A stretch of DNA of 28,323 bases from Bacteroidales bacterium (GTDB lineage Bacteria > Bacteroidota > Bacteroidia > Bacteroidales > F082). The stretch covers positions 1 through 28,323 of the forward strand of contig JALNZU010000039.1 in assembly GCA_023229245.1 (NCBI GenBank). Reading direction: 5' to 3'. Under the pieces are notes generated by a model, which saw only the letters and a program-made list of their open reading frames with translations, had not been told where the DNA came from and did no database searches. The translations under genes were made by a program, and so were the position numbers. Shown piece by piece: positions 1 through 11,192 of the stretch (positions within the stretch are counted from its first letter, which is position 1; each line of letters begins with the position of its first letter).

Positions 1-3000
1 CGTATATCTTAATAACAGCTGATGAAGGGGCATCATTGATGTACACTTCAACTTTCTCAAGCTGCATATTGACATACTGTGCCATAGCAGAGGCAGGCCA
101 GTAGGCAGCTACTTCAAAGGTGCCTCCATTGGTTAAGCCTATGGCATCGTCGTTTATTCCGTTGTCGTAGCGTATCACCTCATCAAGGGTAGCTCTGTTG
201 GGTGAGGCAACAGCCTGTCGGATACCTGCTTTGGCAAAAGCATCCGCATGAATAGATGGCTGATGATTGCTGTTAACAGGATCAGAAACAGGACTGAGTA
301 CGTTAACACCATCCTGAATATTCACCTCTATCTCAAAGCTAAGGTCTGAGCCGCCTGTATTGGTTACAGTCAGTTGCTGTACAGAGGTCTGACCGGGTTC
401 AAGAATCTCGCTCAATGAGGATGGGCTGATGCTGATGGAAGCAGGTTGAGCAGCTATGGTTACTTCCACAATATTTGACCCAACTGATTCACAGCCGTTA
501 TTCCACACCGAAGTAACGTAATATGAATGTGTTCCTACAGCAACTATATTATCGTTATAAGTCAAAGCAGTAATATGAGTGCTGTTTATTTTCACATCAT
601 CTCTGTATATATTATATCCAAGCAGGGTTCTGGGTTCTCCCGCAAGCCCTTTATCGGTATGATGTACCAATGTGAATTCGGCTTCAGGTGCCTGTCTGTT
701 TATTTGATCGTTGAGTGGCACTAATGCAGTTGTTCCTGTAGTTTCCACACTTTCGACCAAGCCTCTGACACTCCAGTTATAGTTCAGTGTTGGTGCGACT
801 TCTAACAGTGTTTGCCATCCTTGGCCGGCCAGGTTGATCATATTACCTTTTCCGTCAATAGCCGGGCCTGAGTCAACACCTGCCGGATGTCCGGTAGTCG
901 TATTATTTCTGAATCCTATCCAGAGTTCCTGAGATGCATCAATCAGTACAGGTATATCTAAGAATATCTCATTCCATTGGCTGAGTATAGGATTTGTTAC
1001 TACCTGATCTACCAACATATTTTCAGGGCCACTGATGTTACCACCAGTCCATACACGTACGCTGTAGGTACAACTTTCTTCACGGGGTACAAAAACAACT
1101 CTTGTAAGGAATTTTCCGTCATGTTCGCTTAAGTCAGCCGGTGTGAACCTTTGAGCCACATCAAAATCAACTACTCCGCCTGTTCCTATACTGTTGTTGC
1201 CATGCTCTCCATCCCAATGCAGCCATGAGCCATTGGCACCAATGACAGGAGCATCCCAGTTGAGCGTCACATTATTTTGATTCACGTTAGCCTGTAAATT
1301 TTGTGGAGCCTCACATTGTAGGTCATCTAAAATAATTTGCAGGTTAGTGTTTTGTGTGATTTGTTGTGAACCCAACGCACGTTCATATTGAGGATGTGTT
1401 ATAGCCCAGCTGACCAGACCCGGTTCAATATCAAAGCTTACTATTCCGTTTGCTGGTGTCTGCTGGTGCTGATTGTTTACAACTACCGTTGCATTTTCAA
1501 CAGCTTGTCCGGCGTAATTTTTGACTTCAAAGCTCAGTTCAACAATGCTTGTCAGCGTGATATTTACTGTCAGCGGGCTGTTGCTTACTAAGAAGTTTCC
1601 GGTAGCTGTAGTATAGCCATCAAAGCTTACCTCATACTGATAAGTTCCCGGATAAAGCTCTGCTTCATAGATACCGTTCTGAGTGAAGCCATCTGTCAGC
1701 AATATGCCTTGTTGCGATATTTCCACAAACGCCATATCCATCAGCTGGCCGGTATTATCCTTCACTTCTATAGTAACAGGTGTTCCAGGAGGCAGTTCAA
1801 AAGGTATTTCAATGATGTTTGATTCGCCGGTATGATACACCGCTTTTACTCCGGCTGTATAAGAGCCAGGGAGTAGGTTTGTATAATCATACTGAGTGGT
1901 AGTCAATCCGTTGGCTATCTCTTCCCCATCCAAATATACAGTAAATCCATTGCCTGGAATAGCGCCGTCCGATTCAACGCCTATGCTGATGTCGTCAATC
2001 AATAGCGCAGCTCCTGTATAATTATGCCGTATGGTCACATATTTAGCCTCATCGGGAATTTGATAGGTGTATTTCTGCCAGTATGATTGAGTAGTTACAT
2101 TTCCGGTGATAAACACAAAGTCGGACAGATTGTCTGAAGCTGTGGAATATCCGATTCGGAAGGTCTCTAACCCATATGTTTCGAAAACTGTTTTAGCCCA
2201 GAAACTAAGGGTGTAATCGCGGCTATGCTGTTGCAACTCGCTTATTAGCCAGTTATTAGTATTACCGGTTGCGGATGCAAAACCAGCAAAATATTGATTG
2301 CCCGAATGGGCATTCCAATAGGCTTCGTTAAGTGGAGGAGTAGTTTGTGCCCGGTTCATCACTATATAAGCCATTGGCTCTCCCATATTGGGATAGCTTA
2401 CACCAGAGGGATATACAGTAGGATTCCCATCCTGATCTACAAATTTCCATGTGCCTACATCGCTAATAGCAAATGCAGTATAGCTTTCTAAATCGTCGAA
2501 TATCGGTTCCTGATTCCAAAGCAGGCGTGCTTTCCCTATGGTCATACCTTCGGTTAGCACTTCAACATCATAAGGATCGTCGAGCTTCTCAGTAATGCTT
2601 ACGGAAAACTGATAGGTGATCCCTTCTATTTCAAGGTCTAAGCTTGTCTCGGTATAAGGATAAAATCCGGCTTTGGTAACAGTGAGGGTATATACGCCTT
2701 TGAAGATATTATTGACGGTAACGCTTCCGTCTTCTCCAACAATAGCATTATAGATGTAGTTTACATTGCCATTGTTGTTCACTAACTTCACAGCAGCCCC
2801 TTCAGAAATACCTGCAACGCCGGTATTGGTTTCTACCTCTAAGGTCAAAGCTAATCGCATATCTTTTTCCAACATATTGGATAAAGCCCTATCTGATAAT
2901 ACATCGTTGGTATATACGGCTTCTACTCCAAATTGGTATGCTCCGTAAGTGAGTGGAGAAAATCCGGTATCTAAGAAAGAGGTATCGGTAATAGGTTGTG

Positions 3001-6000
3001 TATTCAGCTGTGTCCACTCGCTTTCAGTACTCTTCTTACGGAAAATATTGTACGATTCAAACGCTTTGGGTGCTATGGCAGTCATCGGTTTGATCTGTAT
3101 TTCCGGATCTACTGTTTCTAAAGTGGGAATACTTTCTGTTATAAGCTGGCTATCAGCTTTATCAACTTGTACAAAGAATAATTCGGGAGCTGATAGCTCG
3201 ATAGGACCGTAAGTAAGTCCAGCAGCGCGTATGAAGATACTACCATGTAGTGGAGGTGAGGTGGCGTTTTCAAGTGGGTTATACGAACCTAATCCATTGC
3301 TCCATTGGGTGCGGGGTTGCCATTCCCATGGCTCGCCTTCGCCATCGTCATAAGCTAATAAGGTGTAATTATTATAGCCTGAAATACCAAAGAAGAAACC
3401 GTTTGGCGTTTCTATCATCTCTGTAAGTTTATGATCATTCCAGCCATAATCATTAGTCAGATGTTCTTTTATATACAACACATCATCTGGATTAGGTGAG
3501 CCATCGGGATTGAGTCCTAAGATGGTAACCATAACCTCATCAGATTTTTGATAGTTGGCCGAGTTATAGGTGTACCATTGTACATTTTGCAGGAATGCAT
3601 GATGTTTCCATGCAGATCCACCTACTATAGTTGGACTTCCGGGTGTGATCAACACACCAACCGCTACTCCGTCATCGTATCTGAATGTTTGAGGATATGG
3701 CTGACCGGCAGCAAACCAGGTTACCAATGCATCACTTCCACTACTAGTTGCAGTAACTACATTGGGCGCAGGCGCATTTTCCGATAAGGTGATTTGTGGT
3801 AGTTGATAATTCACATCTGGTACAGTGATTTCAGCTGTATAATTCTGGAATCCTTCAAGATGAATTGAAATAGTATAGGTTGTTTCGCCCCATATCTCGT
3901 CAAAACCAAAACTACCATCGGCTGCTGTATATGTTTCATAGGTATCTATCCCGCTGAGTATCACATGAGCCGATTCGGCAGCAGTTAAAGTAGTGCTTTT
4001 AATGACGCTTCCGCTCAAGGCAATTTGAGGCCGTTCTTTCATCAAGGCATTACCAAGGTTGATGTTACCGCCTGCTGCTAATTCCACATCATTATAGATC
4101 ACATCGCTGTAGCCGTATTTGCTGACGATCACTTGCAGATTCTGACCAGCTAAGGCATAAGGTATGCTATAATATCCTTGTGCATTGGAATATACTTTTG
4201 CGATGAGGTCAGGGAAATCGGGATGGATGATTTGTATTTCGGCATCTTCAACCGGACTGTTATCGGCTTCATAAAGTACACGGCCATTAATATTTCCTAA
4301 GCCTTCACCTATTTCAAAAATAAAGGAAGTGATAGGATAATCAGTGGTAGAATACGGGTAACTGATCTGTTCAGGGTTTATTTCATAAAATCCGTCATCT
4401 CTGATTGTTCTGGAAGCCCCGCTTTGCCAGTTATACGCAAACCTGGCATGATTGGCATAGGTAGAACCTTCATAATAAAAAACAGTTACCAATAAATTAG
4501 TGCCTCCTGAATATACAAAAGGATAAGTAAGTGGTAGCATTACTTTTCCAATACCTTCATTAAAGTCCACCTTTCCATCAAAAACTAATTTCATTTGTGA
4601 TGGAGGAGTATATTCTTCTACATCAGTAGCTTTGGTTTCCTGTACCCATATCTTGATTTTGCGTTGCGACATATTTTCGCCGAACGAACGATAATACATA
4701 ATACGGTCAATGATACCACCTGTGTTTAGCTCGTTGGCGTGATAAATTGTTTGGGTCAGACTGGTGCTACGCCATGAGTCTTCAAAATCGATCGGGTAAT
4801 AATTAGAATAACTTGCATTATCAGGAATTGGATAGGATCCAATATGTTTGACAATTTTAGTAGCTCCTAATACTTCTATGTCAATCAGGTCACTCACATT
4901 ATTCACCTCATTCATATCATCCGGCCAATCGATTTTGGCATAGATTGAAAACTCACCTGTTTGCTCCATAATTAGTGGAATTGTTAGAGCAATCATTTCC
5001 CCAACTATTATATCCACTCCATCAACCTCGGCCAGGATAGTTTCGTTTCCGTTTATATAGCTTGCTAATTGTACTTTGTAGTCGCTTCCATTTACTTGAG
5101 CCAAACCATAATTCCCTATTTCAACTATAAAGTCAGAAGGGGTGTCGAGATTCAGGTATTCATTTTGGGTGCTGAAATCGTTTACCAACAAATCATTTTG
5201 AAAGCGGTTTACTACTGATCCCATCACATCGTCTATTACGCCCGGCCAGCACCAATTGCTATAAAACTGAAATGCCATATAGTACAGTTCGCCGTCTATC
5301 AGGCCATAGTCGTTCATATCATAAGCCATTTCTGTATAATTCATGCTTGGATCAACGATTTCATCGATGACTGTAAATTCTGATGGGTCGCTTCCGCTTG
5401 TTGAGTAGGCGATACGCCATCTTTGTCCGGTCTGGTTTGCCAATCGTTTGATCCAAAAGCTAAACAGGTCGCCGTCTTGCCATATCATCTGGGGTGTGAT
5501 CAGCCAGTCGTCATAGCTATTTTGTCCTGGACTTCCAGCATAGGTATCCAGACCTGCCGCTGCCACACCCGTGCGGGGAGCTACCTGACCGGTAGGTACG
5601 GTATTAGTGTTGCGTAGCCAGCCTTTGCTATCTCCGTTATTATCCACTACTTTCCAGCCAAATGGTGGGAATAGTTCTTCTTCAAATCCTTCACGCAGCA
5701 CACCAAAACGTAGGCCACGCCCGCTAAGCTGTACAACTTTATTACCAGGTACGCTTTCATCAACAATAAAAGTTGCAGTACCTTCTTCAAGCTGAATTTC
5801 ATCGGGTATAAAGCTTATTTGAAAGGTATGACTTTCACCTATTGCCAGATTAACCGGAAACTCGGTATCTTTCACACTGAACACATCATTGCTGAAATCT
5901 ATTCCTTCTATGGTTAAAATACCACCTCCCTTATTCTTGGCTATTACTGTCAGTGTTTTTTCTACTGTAGCTTCAACCTGTCCATAGTCGAGGTTGTCAG

Positions 6001-7532
6001 GATTGATAGATATAATAGGTTCTGTGGGGATATCACCAAGCCAGAACTTAGTGTTCGGGATAGAGCCTTCAGGATTACCGTTTGGTAGATTCTGAGGGTC
6101 GTATGGGTTACTGTCGTTGCGGGCATACCGGCTTCGGAATATACCTCCATCAATCGATGTAGAATAAAACTGATCGCTTGGTGAATTATATCCCGGTCGT
6201 TTTTCAATGACTGTAACAATCAGGTTATCAGTATTGTTATAATAAAATCCTTCGAGTGGTATCCAGGTGAAGTCGGTGTTTTGACTAAAGACTACAGGTC
6301 CATCAAATACTTTTGAGTGTCCGCTAAGCTGTTGTATTCCAGTTAGCTCAGTAAGTTCGGTATGTGACAGATAGATCTCGAGAGTTAGATTTAAGTCAGT
6401 TGAAGACCCGGCATAATGATACCCAATACGTTGTATCATTCTGTCTTGTATATCTATCTCTGACTGTAAATAGATCGTCTGGGAAAATGAATATCCATAA
6501 TAAGGTGATATAGGGATCAAGCTGTTAGCTTCCTCACCATCGCCTACCACAACTGCTACTAAGTTGACTCCTCTTCCGTTTACGCTGACTGTCCTGTCGC
6601 CTTCAATCCCTGCGTCGAATAAAAAGGTTAATGTTCCACTTTGAAGAGTGGAGTTGGTAGGTGTGAAATTGACTTGTATTGCTTTGCTTTCGAGCATTCC
6701 AAGCTGAATAGGGAAACTCACTTGTTCATCAATCTGAAACATGGCATTCGATGTCTGGAAACCGGTTATTTCCAACATATCCACACCTGCATTTTTAAGT
6801 ATGAGGGTTTGCTGTTCAGTACCACCAATCTCTACATCGCCAAAATCTAAATGACCTGGAGTGATCACTGAAACTGCCGGTCCGGTAGGCATCTCGTCAA
6901 ACCAGATTTTGATATTGGATCGTACGTTTAAAGATGAGCCGGATGGCAGATTAGAAGCTTCATAAGGTGAACTATCGTTCCAGTCACCTACGCACATCTG
7001 TTCGTTAGATTCTATAGGAGTAACATAAAAACGATCAGTTGAAGAGTTATATCCAGGTTTCTTTTCAATGACTGTAATCAACAGATTGCTTGAATTATTG
7101 TAATAGAATGGATATGTCTCAATGGTTGAGTACTCTTCTCCGGCATGCAGATGCCAAGGTCCGTCATACACTTTGATATGCTCGGCTAAGGATACCGTCT
7201 GCGTTAAAGAGCTAAGCTCTGTATGAGACATCCATACCTCTAACTCTAACTCTAAATCTGAATCAGAGCCTGCATACTGATAGCCAATCTGACTGATCAC
7301 CTTGTTAGAAATATTGATCTCATCCTGCAAGTACAAAGTTTGTGTGAATGAGTATCCATACCAAGCTGTTACCGGAGTATTCATGCTGGTTTCGGTACCA
7401 GTACCAATCACAATGGAATCAACAGCCTGCACCGCAAGGCTGGAATGACTGGTTTGTGTATGACCTTTATTGGGAAGCCACAGCATCAAACCTATCAAAA
7501 AAAGAAAAAGGGTAGAGTTAACTTTTTTCATA
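1..7532 (-). CDS. Giant modular secreted surface adhesin-like protein, C-terminus beyond window, apparent 1-base frameshift near start
   Basis: An open minus-strand frame runs unbroken from about 7498 to the left edge, giving roughly 2,500 residues with no stop. It probably acts as a cell-surface or secreted adhesin. The ATG at 7530-7532 begins a typical lipophilic signal peptide (MKKVNSTLFLF..), but it is one base out of frame with the body. Removing one T from the eight at 7497-7504 (minus strand) joins it to ..LIGLMLWLPNKGHTQ and the rest. As written, the ATG frame stops after 20 codons, and the body could start only at ATG 7486 or a TTG, without a full signal peptide. Visible modules: two ~287-residue copies (about 7430-6570 and 6570-5710), each ending in an ASH/Ig-like part (LDFGDVEIGG, LDYGQVEATV); cleaved-adhesin-like domains (~5700-5250 and ~2515-1960; GFEEELFPPFGW, DDWLITPQM, NNWLISELQ); a third divergent copy of the first module (~4860-4320); carboxypeptidase-regulatory-like domains (~4300-3800); PEGA-like and Fn3-like segments. 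In the family such proteins often carry a type IX sorting domain, which would lie outside this window. Confidence 0.85.
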
Positions 7533-7937
7533 GAATTAAGATTTGAGAACATTTAAAAGTTAAGAACAAAAACTAAACTAAAAGATACTTAAGCCGATAA
7601 AATCTTCAACCGGCTTGCTCATGCTGATCGAGTATCTGTACCCAAACTGTTTTCGAAAGAAAAAATACAACCCTAAAACAGATACCGGAAAAACCTACGC
7701 TTCACGCTCAGATTAATGGGTTAGTAAAAGGTATTCTATTTCAGATGCATTTTACATACAGATTTAGGTTCAACAAAAATATATAGTATTGCAAGGCTAT
7801 TGATCAGGGAAATCTGGTATATTTACCTTAAAATTAACTCAGTGCCAACACGTATTTTTATTTAAGACCTAGCTTATTGATGTAATAACTGCTTTCAAGA
7901 CTGTACTTTTGCATTTAGAATTCAGAAAAAATAATCC
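7533..7937. other. Divergent intergenic region between adhesin and two-component genes
   Basis: This 405-bp AT-rich gap separates the minus-strand adhesin from the plus-strand kinase, so it must hold both promoters. For the minus strand the only exact TAnnTTTG match I see is TATTTTTG at 7781-7774. It has no well-spaced TTG upstream and would leave a leader of about 235 nt, so this is weak. The plus-strand candidate is listed separately. I see no credible ORF or RNA gene here. Confidence 0.5.
7877..7911 (+). promoter_or_regulatory. Candidate Bacteroidota promoter for the histidine kinase
   Basis: TACTTTTG at 7904-7911 is an exact match to the Bacteroidota -7 consensus TAnnTTTG and lies 26 bp before the kinase ATG. 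A TTG at 7877-7879 could be the -33 element, but the 24-bp spacer is longer than the usual 19-21 bp. The -7 box is the main support. Confidence 0.35.
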
Positions 7938-9935
7938 ATGTTGCTGAAGGTTTTTTTTTATGTGCCTTACCAATCATGCCGTAACACTTGTGGCCTGCAC
8001 TGGATATTTGTATGTGCGTTGATACTTTTTTCATCATATAGTACCCGGTCGCAGGGCTTGTTTCTACGAGATAAAGAGGCCGCATACGAAGAAATCGAAA
8101 TATATTGTGATAGCATCGTTGATTATGCCATGGCTTTGATGTATTCCCAGCCGGACAGTGCCCGATTTACTCTGGAAAATCTACTTGATTCTGTAGGTGA
8201 GAGAGCCGGCACCCGTCAAATACGGATACATACAGCTATAGGTGCTAGCTTTCATATACAGGCCGACTATGGGCAGGCGTTGGATCACTATTACAAAGCC
8301 ATCATCATGAGTTCGGAAATGAATGACAGTACTTTTTTGGGCAATGTATATAATAATATAGGTGTAGTGAATCTAAAAGTGGGTAACTTCAAAGATGCTT
8401 TGGAGTATCTGCATAAAGCTATAGCTGCTTACGAGCTTACCGATCGAAGAGATCAGGCTGTTAGCTCCTATAATAATATTGGCCTGGTATTTAATGAAAT
8501 AAATAATCCTGAAAAGGCAAAAGCTAATTTTCTTTTGGCTCTCAAAGGATTTACTGATTTATCCGACAGCATAGGTATTGCTGCTGCACTAAGCAATCTG
8601 GGTATGACCTATGTTAAAGAACAACAGGCAGATTCGGCTTTCTTTTACTACGCTAAAGCAAAAGAAATATCTACCCGTAACAATAATCTGTATGGGTTAT
8701 GTATTTCCTGGCAAGGTAAAGGTAATTTATATGCTTCATTAGGCGATTATTTTCATGCGCTGGAGTCTTATACAGAAAGCCGCGATATTGCAAGGAAAAT
8801 AAGTCAGAGTTATCAGGAAGCTTTTGCAATGTTAGGAATGGCTGTCAGCCTGTCTGAAACAGGAGATACGGGTCAGGCACTTGAAACGGCCTTTGGTGCG
8901 ATGAAAATAGCCCGCGCTATTAATAATCAGATACTCATTTATGAAGGATATGAGACTTTGTCGAAAATCTATGAAAAAAAAGGAGAGCTGATTCAAAGTC
9001 TTGAAAACTATAAAGAGTATGTGAAGCGCAAAGATGAGTTAGTAAATCAGGCTGTATTGCATCAGATTTATAATCTGGAGCTGAACAGCCTGCACCAAAC
9101 CAATAGACTACAAGAGCTACAGATAAAAAGCCAGCAGCTAAGTATCAGTAAAAAAAATTCAATGTTGATCTTTACTTTGGTTGTGGCAGGTTTGGTAATC
9201 ATAGGGTTATATCTGCTGTATCTTAACTATCAGCATAAACAAAAAGTAAAGCTTCAACATGCGATCATCCATCTCAATGAAAAGAAGTCACGGGATGCTG
9301 TTGAAGCTGAGATACAGGAGCGGCAACGTATAGGTCGTGAGCTACACGACGGAATAGGGCAGATGCTTTCAGTGGCACGGCTGCATATAAGTGCGATGCA
9401 ACAAAAGAAACAGCTTTCCGAAGACAGAAAGAACGAATTGCTGAATGCGGCTATCCATAGTGTGGACGAAGCATTTGACGAGCTGCGGAACATATCACAT
9501 AATCTGGCGCCTTCTTTGCTTTCGGAGAAAGGCTTATTAGAGGCATTGAAAAACCTTGCCGCACATATCAATCAAAGCAACCAACTGCATATGACTGTTG
9601 AAGCATTCGGACTGAACGGAGGCATAGAACACCTGGTCGAACACACTGTTTTCAGGGCTATACAAGAGTTGCTAAATAATACCATCAAGCATGCTTCGGC
9701 TTCGTATTTCAACGTACAGCTCATAAGAGGTGAGAAAGAAATCACTCTGATGGCAGAAGATAACGGGAAAGGATTTTCGTTAGATCAAACGGCATGGCAT
9801 CACTCCGGAGGAATAAAAAATATTCGGTCAAGAGTGGAAAACCTGAATGGAACGATTTTTATAGATAGCCTCTCGGGTAGAGGTACTATTACTACTATTG
9901 TCATACCATGTAAAGATAGAAATGAAAAACTCTGA
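7938..9935 (+). CDS. TPR-containing sensor histidine kinase (HisKA_3 type)
   Basis: A 665-residue membrane sensor kinase that should autophosphorylate on histidine and pass phosphate to the regulator encoded immediately downstream. Residues 1-39 form a signal-peptide-like hydrophobic N-terminus (IFVCALILF). About 90-390 are tetratricopeptide repeats, recognisable by recurring YNNIGxV and GxxxxALxxxxKA patterns, and predicted periplasmic. About 380-405 is a probable coiled coil, and 409-430 a transmembrane helix (IFTLVVAGLVIIGLYLLYL). The dimerisation/phosphoacceptor segment contains ERQRIGRELHDGIGQ with the likely phosphohistidine at H470. The HATPase domain shows the N-box (ELLNNTIKHA, ~577-586), DNGKGF (~608-613) and a GRGT-type G2 box (~647-650). 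The architecture matches the common Bacteroidota TPR-sensor kinases of the NarX/DesK-like class. The start is the ATG following an exact -7 motif. The signal is unknown. The gene is divergent from the giant adhesin, which makes that gene a plausible target, but this is inference only. Confidence 0.93.
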   Translation: MLLKVFFYVPYQSCRNTCGLHWIFVCALILFSSYSTRSQGLFLRDKEAAYEEIEIYCDSIVDYAMALMYSQPDSARFTLENLLDSVGERAGTRQIRIHTAIGASFHIQADYGQALDHYYKAIIMSSEMNDSTFLGNVYNNIGVVNLKVGNFKDALEYLHKAIAAYELTDRRDQAVSSYNNIGLVFNEINNPEKAKANFLLALKGFTDLSDSIGIAAALSNLGMTYVKEQQADSAFFYYAKAKEISTRNNNLYGLCISWQGKGNLYASLGDYFHALESYTESRDIARKISQSYQEAFAMLGMAVSLSETGDTGQALETAFGAMKIARAINNQILIYEGYETLSKIYEKKGELIQSLENYKEYVKRKDELVNQAVLHQIYNLELNSLHQTNRLQELQIKSQQLSISKKNSMLIFTLVVAGLVIIGLYLLYLNYQHKQKVKLQHAIIHLNEKKSRDAVEAEIQERQRIGRELHDGIGQMLSVARLHISAMQQKKQLSEDRKNELLNAAIHSVDEAFDELRNISHNLAPSLLSEKGLLEALKNLAAHINQSNQLHMTVEAFGLNGGIEHLVEHTVFRAIQELLNNTIKHASASYFNVQLIRGEKEITLMAEDNGKGFSLDQTAWHHSGGIKNIRSRVENLNGTIFIDSLSGRGTITTIVIPCKDRNEKL

Positions 9936-10602
9936 AATGATACAGGTATTGGTAGTTGACGATCATCAACTGATTATTGACGGTTTGAAATCATTGCTTC
10001 AGGATGAAGCAGATATAGTCTTTGCCGGTGGAGCAAATAATTTAGATCAAGCAGTTGAGTTTATTAAAGCAAATAAGGTCAATGTGGTGTTGGTGGATAT
10101 TAATATGCCCGGTGGAAGCGGAATATTGACTACACGAAAAATAAAAGAAATCAATCCGGCCGTTCAACTGATCGCTCTGACCATGCACGAAGATTTTGCC
10201 ATGATACGGCAAATGATAGATTCAGGTGCATCGGGATATATTCTGAAACGGACGAATATGAACGAAGTATTAGAAGCTATTAGAGTCGTTGCTGCAGGAG
10301 GAAAATATTTAGGACGCGATGTGCAGAATATTTTGTTCAATAATTTGGGCGAAACCTATCAGGGACAAGAGCAAAAAGATATGAGCGATATCCTTTCTGT
10401 GCGTGAGAAAGAGATATTAGGACTGATAGCCCGCGAAATGAGTAATGCTGAAATAGCTGAAAAATTGTTTATCAGCGAGCGCACAGTAGAAACCCATAGG
10501 CGGAATATATTCACCAAGACTAATACTAAATCTATAGTCGGACTGATTAAATTTGCGTTGAAACATCAACTGATCTCACCTGAAAGCGATACAGAAAACT
10601 AA
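9922..10602 (+). CDS. NarL/LuxR-family response regulator
   Basis: A 226-residue response regulator and the evident partner of the upstream kinase. Residues ~7-125 are a receiver domain: acidic pair D13/D14 (VVDDHQ), phosphoacceptor D59 (VLVDINMPG), T87 (ALTMHED) and K109 (GYILKR). Residues ~157-222 are a LuxR-type helix-turn-helix DNA-binding domain (SVREKEILGLIAREMSNAEIA then SERTVETHRRNIF). The frame is open further upstream through a TTG at 9898, but ATG 9922 (MKNSEMIQVLVVDD) is the best start. It overlaps the kinase stop by 14 bp, so the two are translationally coupled. ATG 9937 (MIQVLVVDD), just after the kinase TGA, is an equally functional alternative that keeps the whole receiver domain. 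No key residue is missing. Confidence 0.93.
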   Translation: MKNSEMIQVLVVDDHQLIIDGLKSLLQDEADIVFAGGANNLDQAVEFIKANKVNVVLVDINMPGGSGILTTRKIKEINPAVQLIALTMHEDFAMIRQMIDSGASGYILKRTNMNEVLEAIRVVAAGGKYLGRDVQNILFNNLGETYQGQEQKDMSDILSVREKEILGLIAREMSNAEIAEKLFISERTVETHRRNIFTKTNTKSIVGLIKFALKHQLISPESDTEN

Positions 10603-10685
10603 GAAATATGTGTTGCAATAGAGGATGGATCGAAAAGATGTAATTTTCCCTGATCTAAAATCATAGAACTTTGTTTGGTTTTTTG

Positions 10686-10755
10686 AATTACCTGGCGGTG
10701 ATCCCGTTTTGGGGTGGCTTCAATCAAACAAGCTCGTTTCTTTCACTTCTTTTTA
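10686..10755 (+). repeat. Dispersed degenerate copy of the 120-bp intergenic repeat
   Basis: The stretch contains ATTACC-TGGC-GGTGATCCCG, then TTTTGGGG, then TCAAACAAG and a T-rich end. These are the same blocks in the same order and orientation as in the array at 21223-22277. The segment between TTTTGGGG and CAAACAAG differs, and the hairpin downstream is replaced by other sequence. It sits just 5' of the RM locus. Confidence 0.75.
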
Positions 10756-11000
10756 AGCTTTAATCCTTAAAGCGAAAAGAATATTTTGGAAAATTGTATA
10801 AATAAACTGTATTGTTTTCAAATGATGGCCTTGTAAGACCTTGTACAACTTCTGCTTACTTAAAAACAGAGCTTCCATTTTAGATGATTTTAAATCCGGA
10901 AATTGACTACACCTCATATATAGTATTTATGTGTGTGAAAAAGTTGAGGTAGGCTTAAATAAAGATGCTATGATTCATAAGTTGTAGGAGAATAGCTTTT

Positions 11001-11024
11001 ACTGATTATTAATCAGTATTTTTG
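11001..11024 (+). promoter_or_regulatory. Palindrome overlapping an exact -7 promoter motif, candidate hsd operator/promoter
   Basis: ACTGATTATTAATCAGT (11001-11017) is a perfect 8+1+8 palindrome. Its last base begins TATTTTTG (11017-11024), an exact TAnnTTTG -7 match. A dimeric repressor bound there would block transcription toward hsdM. No well-spaced -33 TTG is present, and no regulator gene is obvious nearby except the ATPase/winged-helix proteins of the locus. Confidence 0.35.
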
Positions 11025-11192
11025 AGGAGGAATAAAACCAAGCTAGGCTTGTAGCGATTTTTCAGCTACTTAGTATTGGTTTTTTACAGAGTTGTTGAGA
11101 ATTTAGTCAGTAAATTTTAACTCATAGTAATATTTAAGAGCATATTCACCAAATCTACTACGACTTACATATAAAAAATTAAGTATCCTCCA

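Larger units (their letters stand above)
10603..11192. other. 590-bp gap upstream of the type I RM locus
   Basis: There is no convincing gene here. From left to right it holds a degenerate copy of the intergenic repeat (10686-10755), a small hairpin with arms GCTTTAA/TTAAAGC (10757-10773), AT-rich sequence, and a perfect palindrome abutting a -7 motif (11001-11024). The last ~170 bp before hsdM would then be an untranslated leader. A GAGGAGG at about 11024-11030 resembles a ribosome-binding site, but only a TTG-TAG follows it. Confidence 0.5.

Noticed and set aside
5962..6219. 85-residue minus-strand ORF inside the adhesin
   Set aside because: It is an out-of-frame shadow of the adhesin coding sequence.
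10757..10773. Hairpin GCTTTAA-TCC-TTAAAGC as terminator of the two-component operon
   Set aside because: The stem is AT-rich, no T-run follows on the plus strand, and it lies ~155 bp after the stop; too weak to call.
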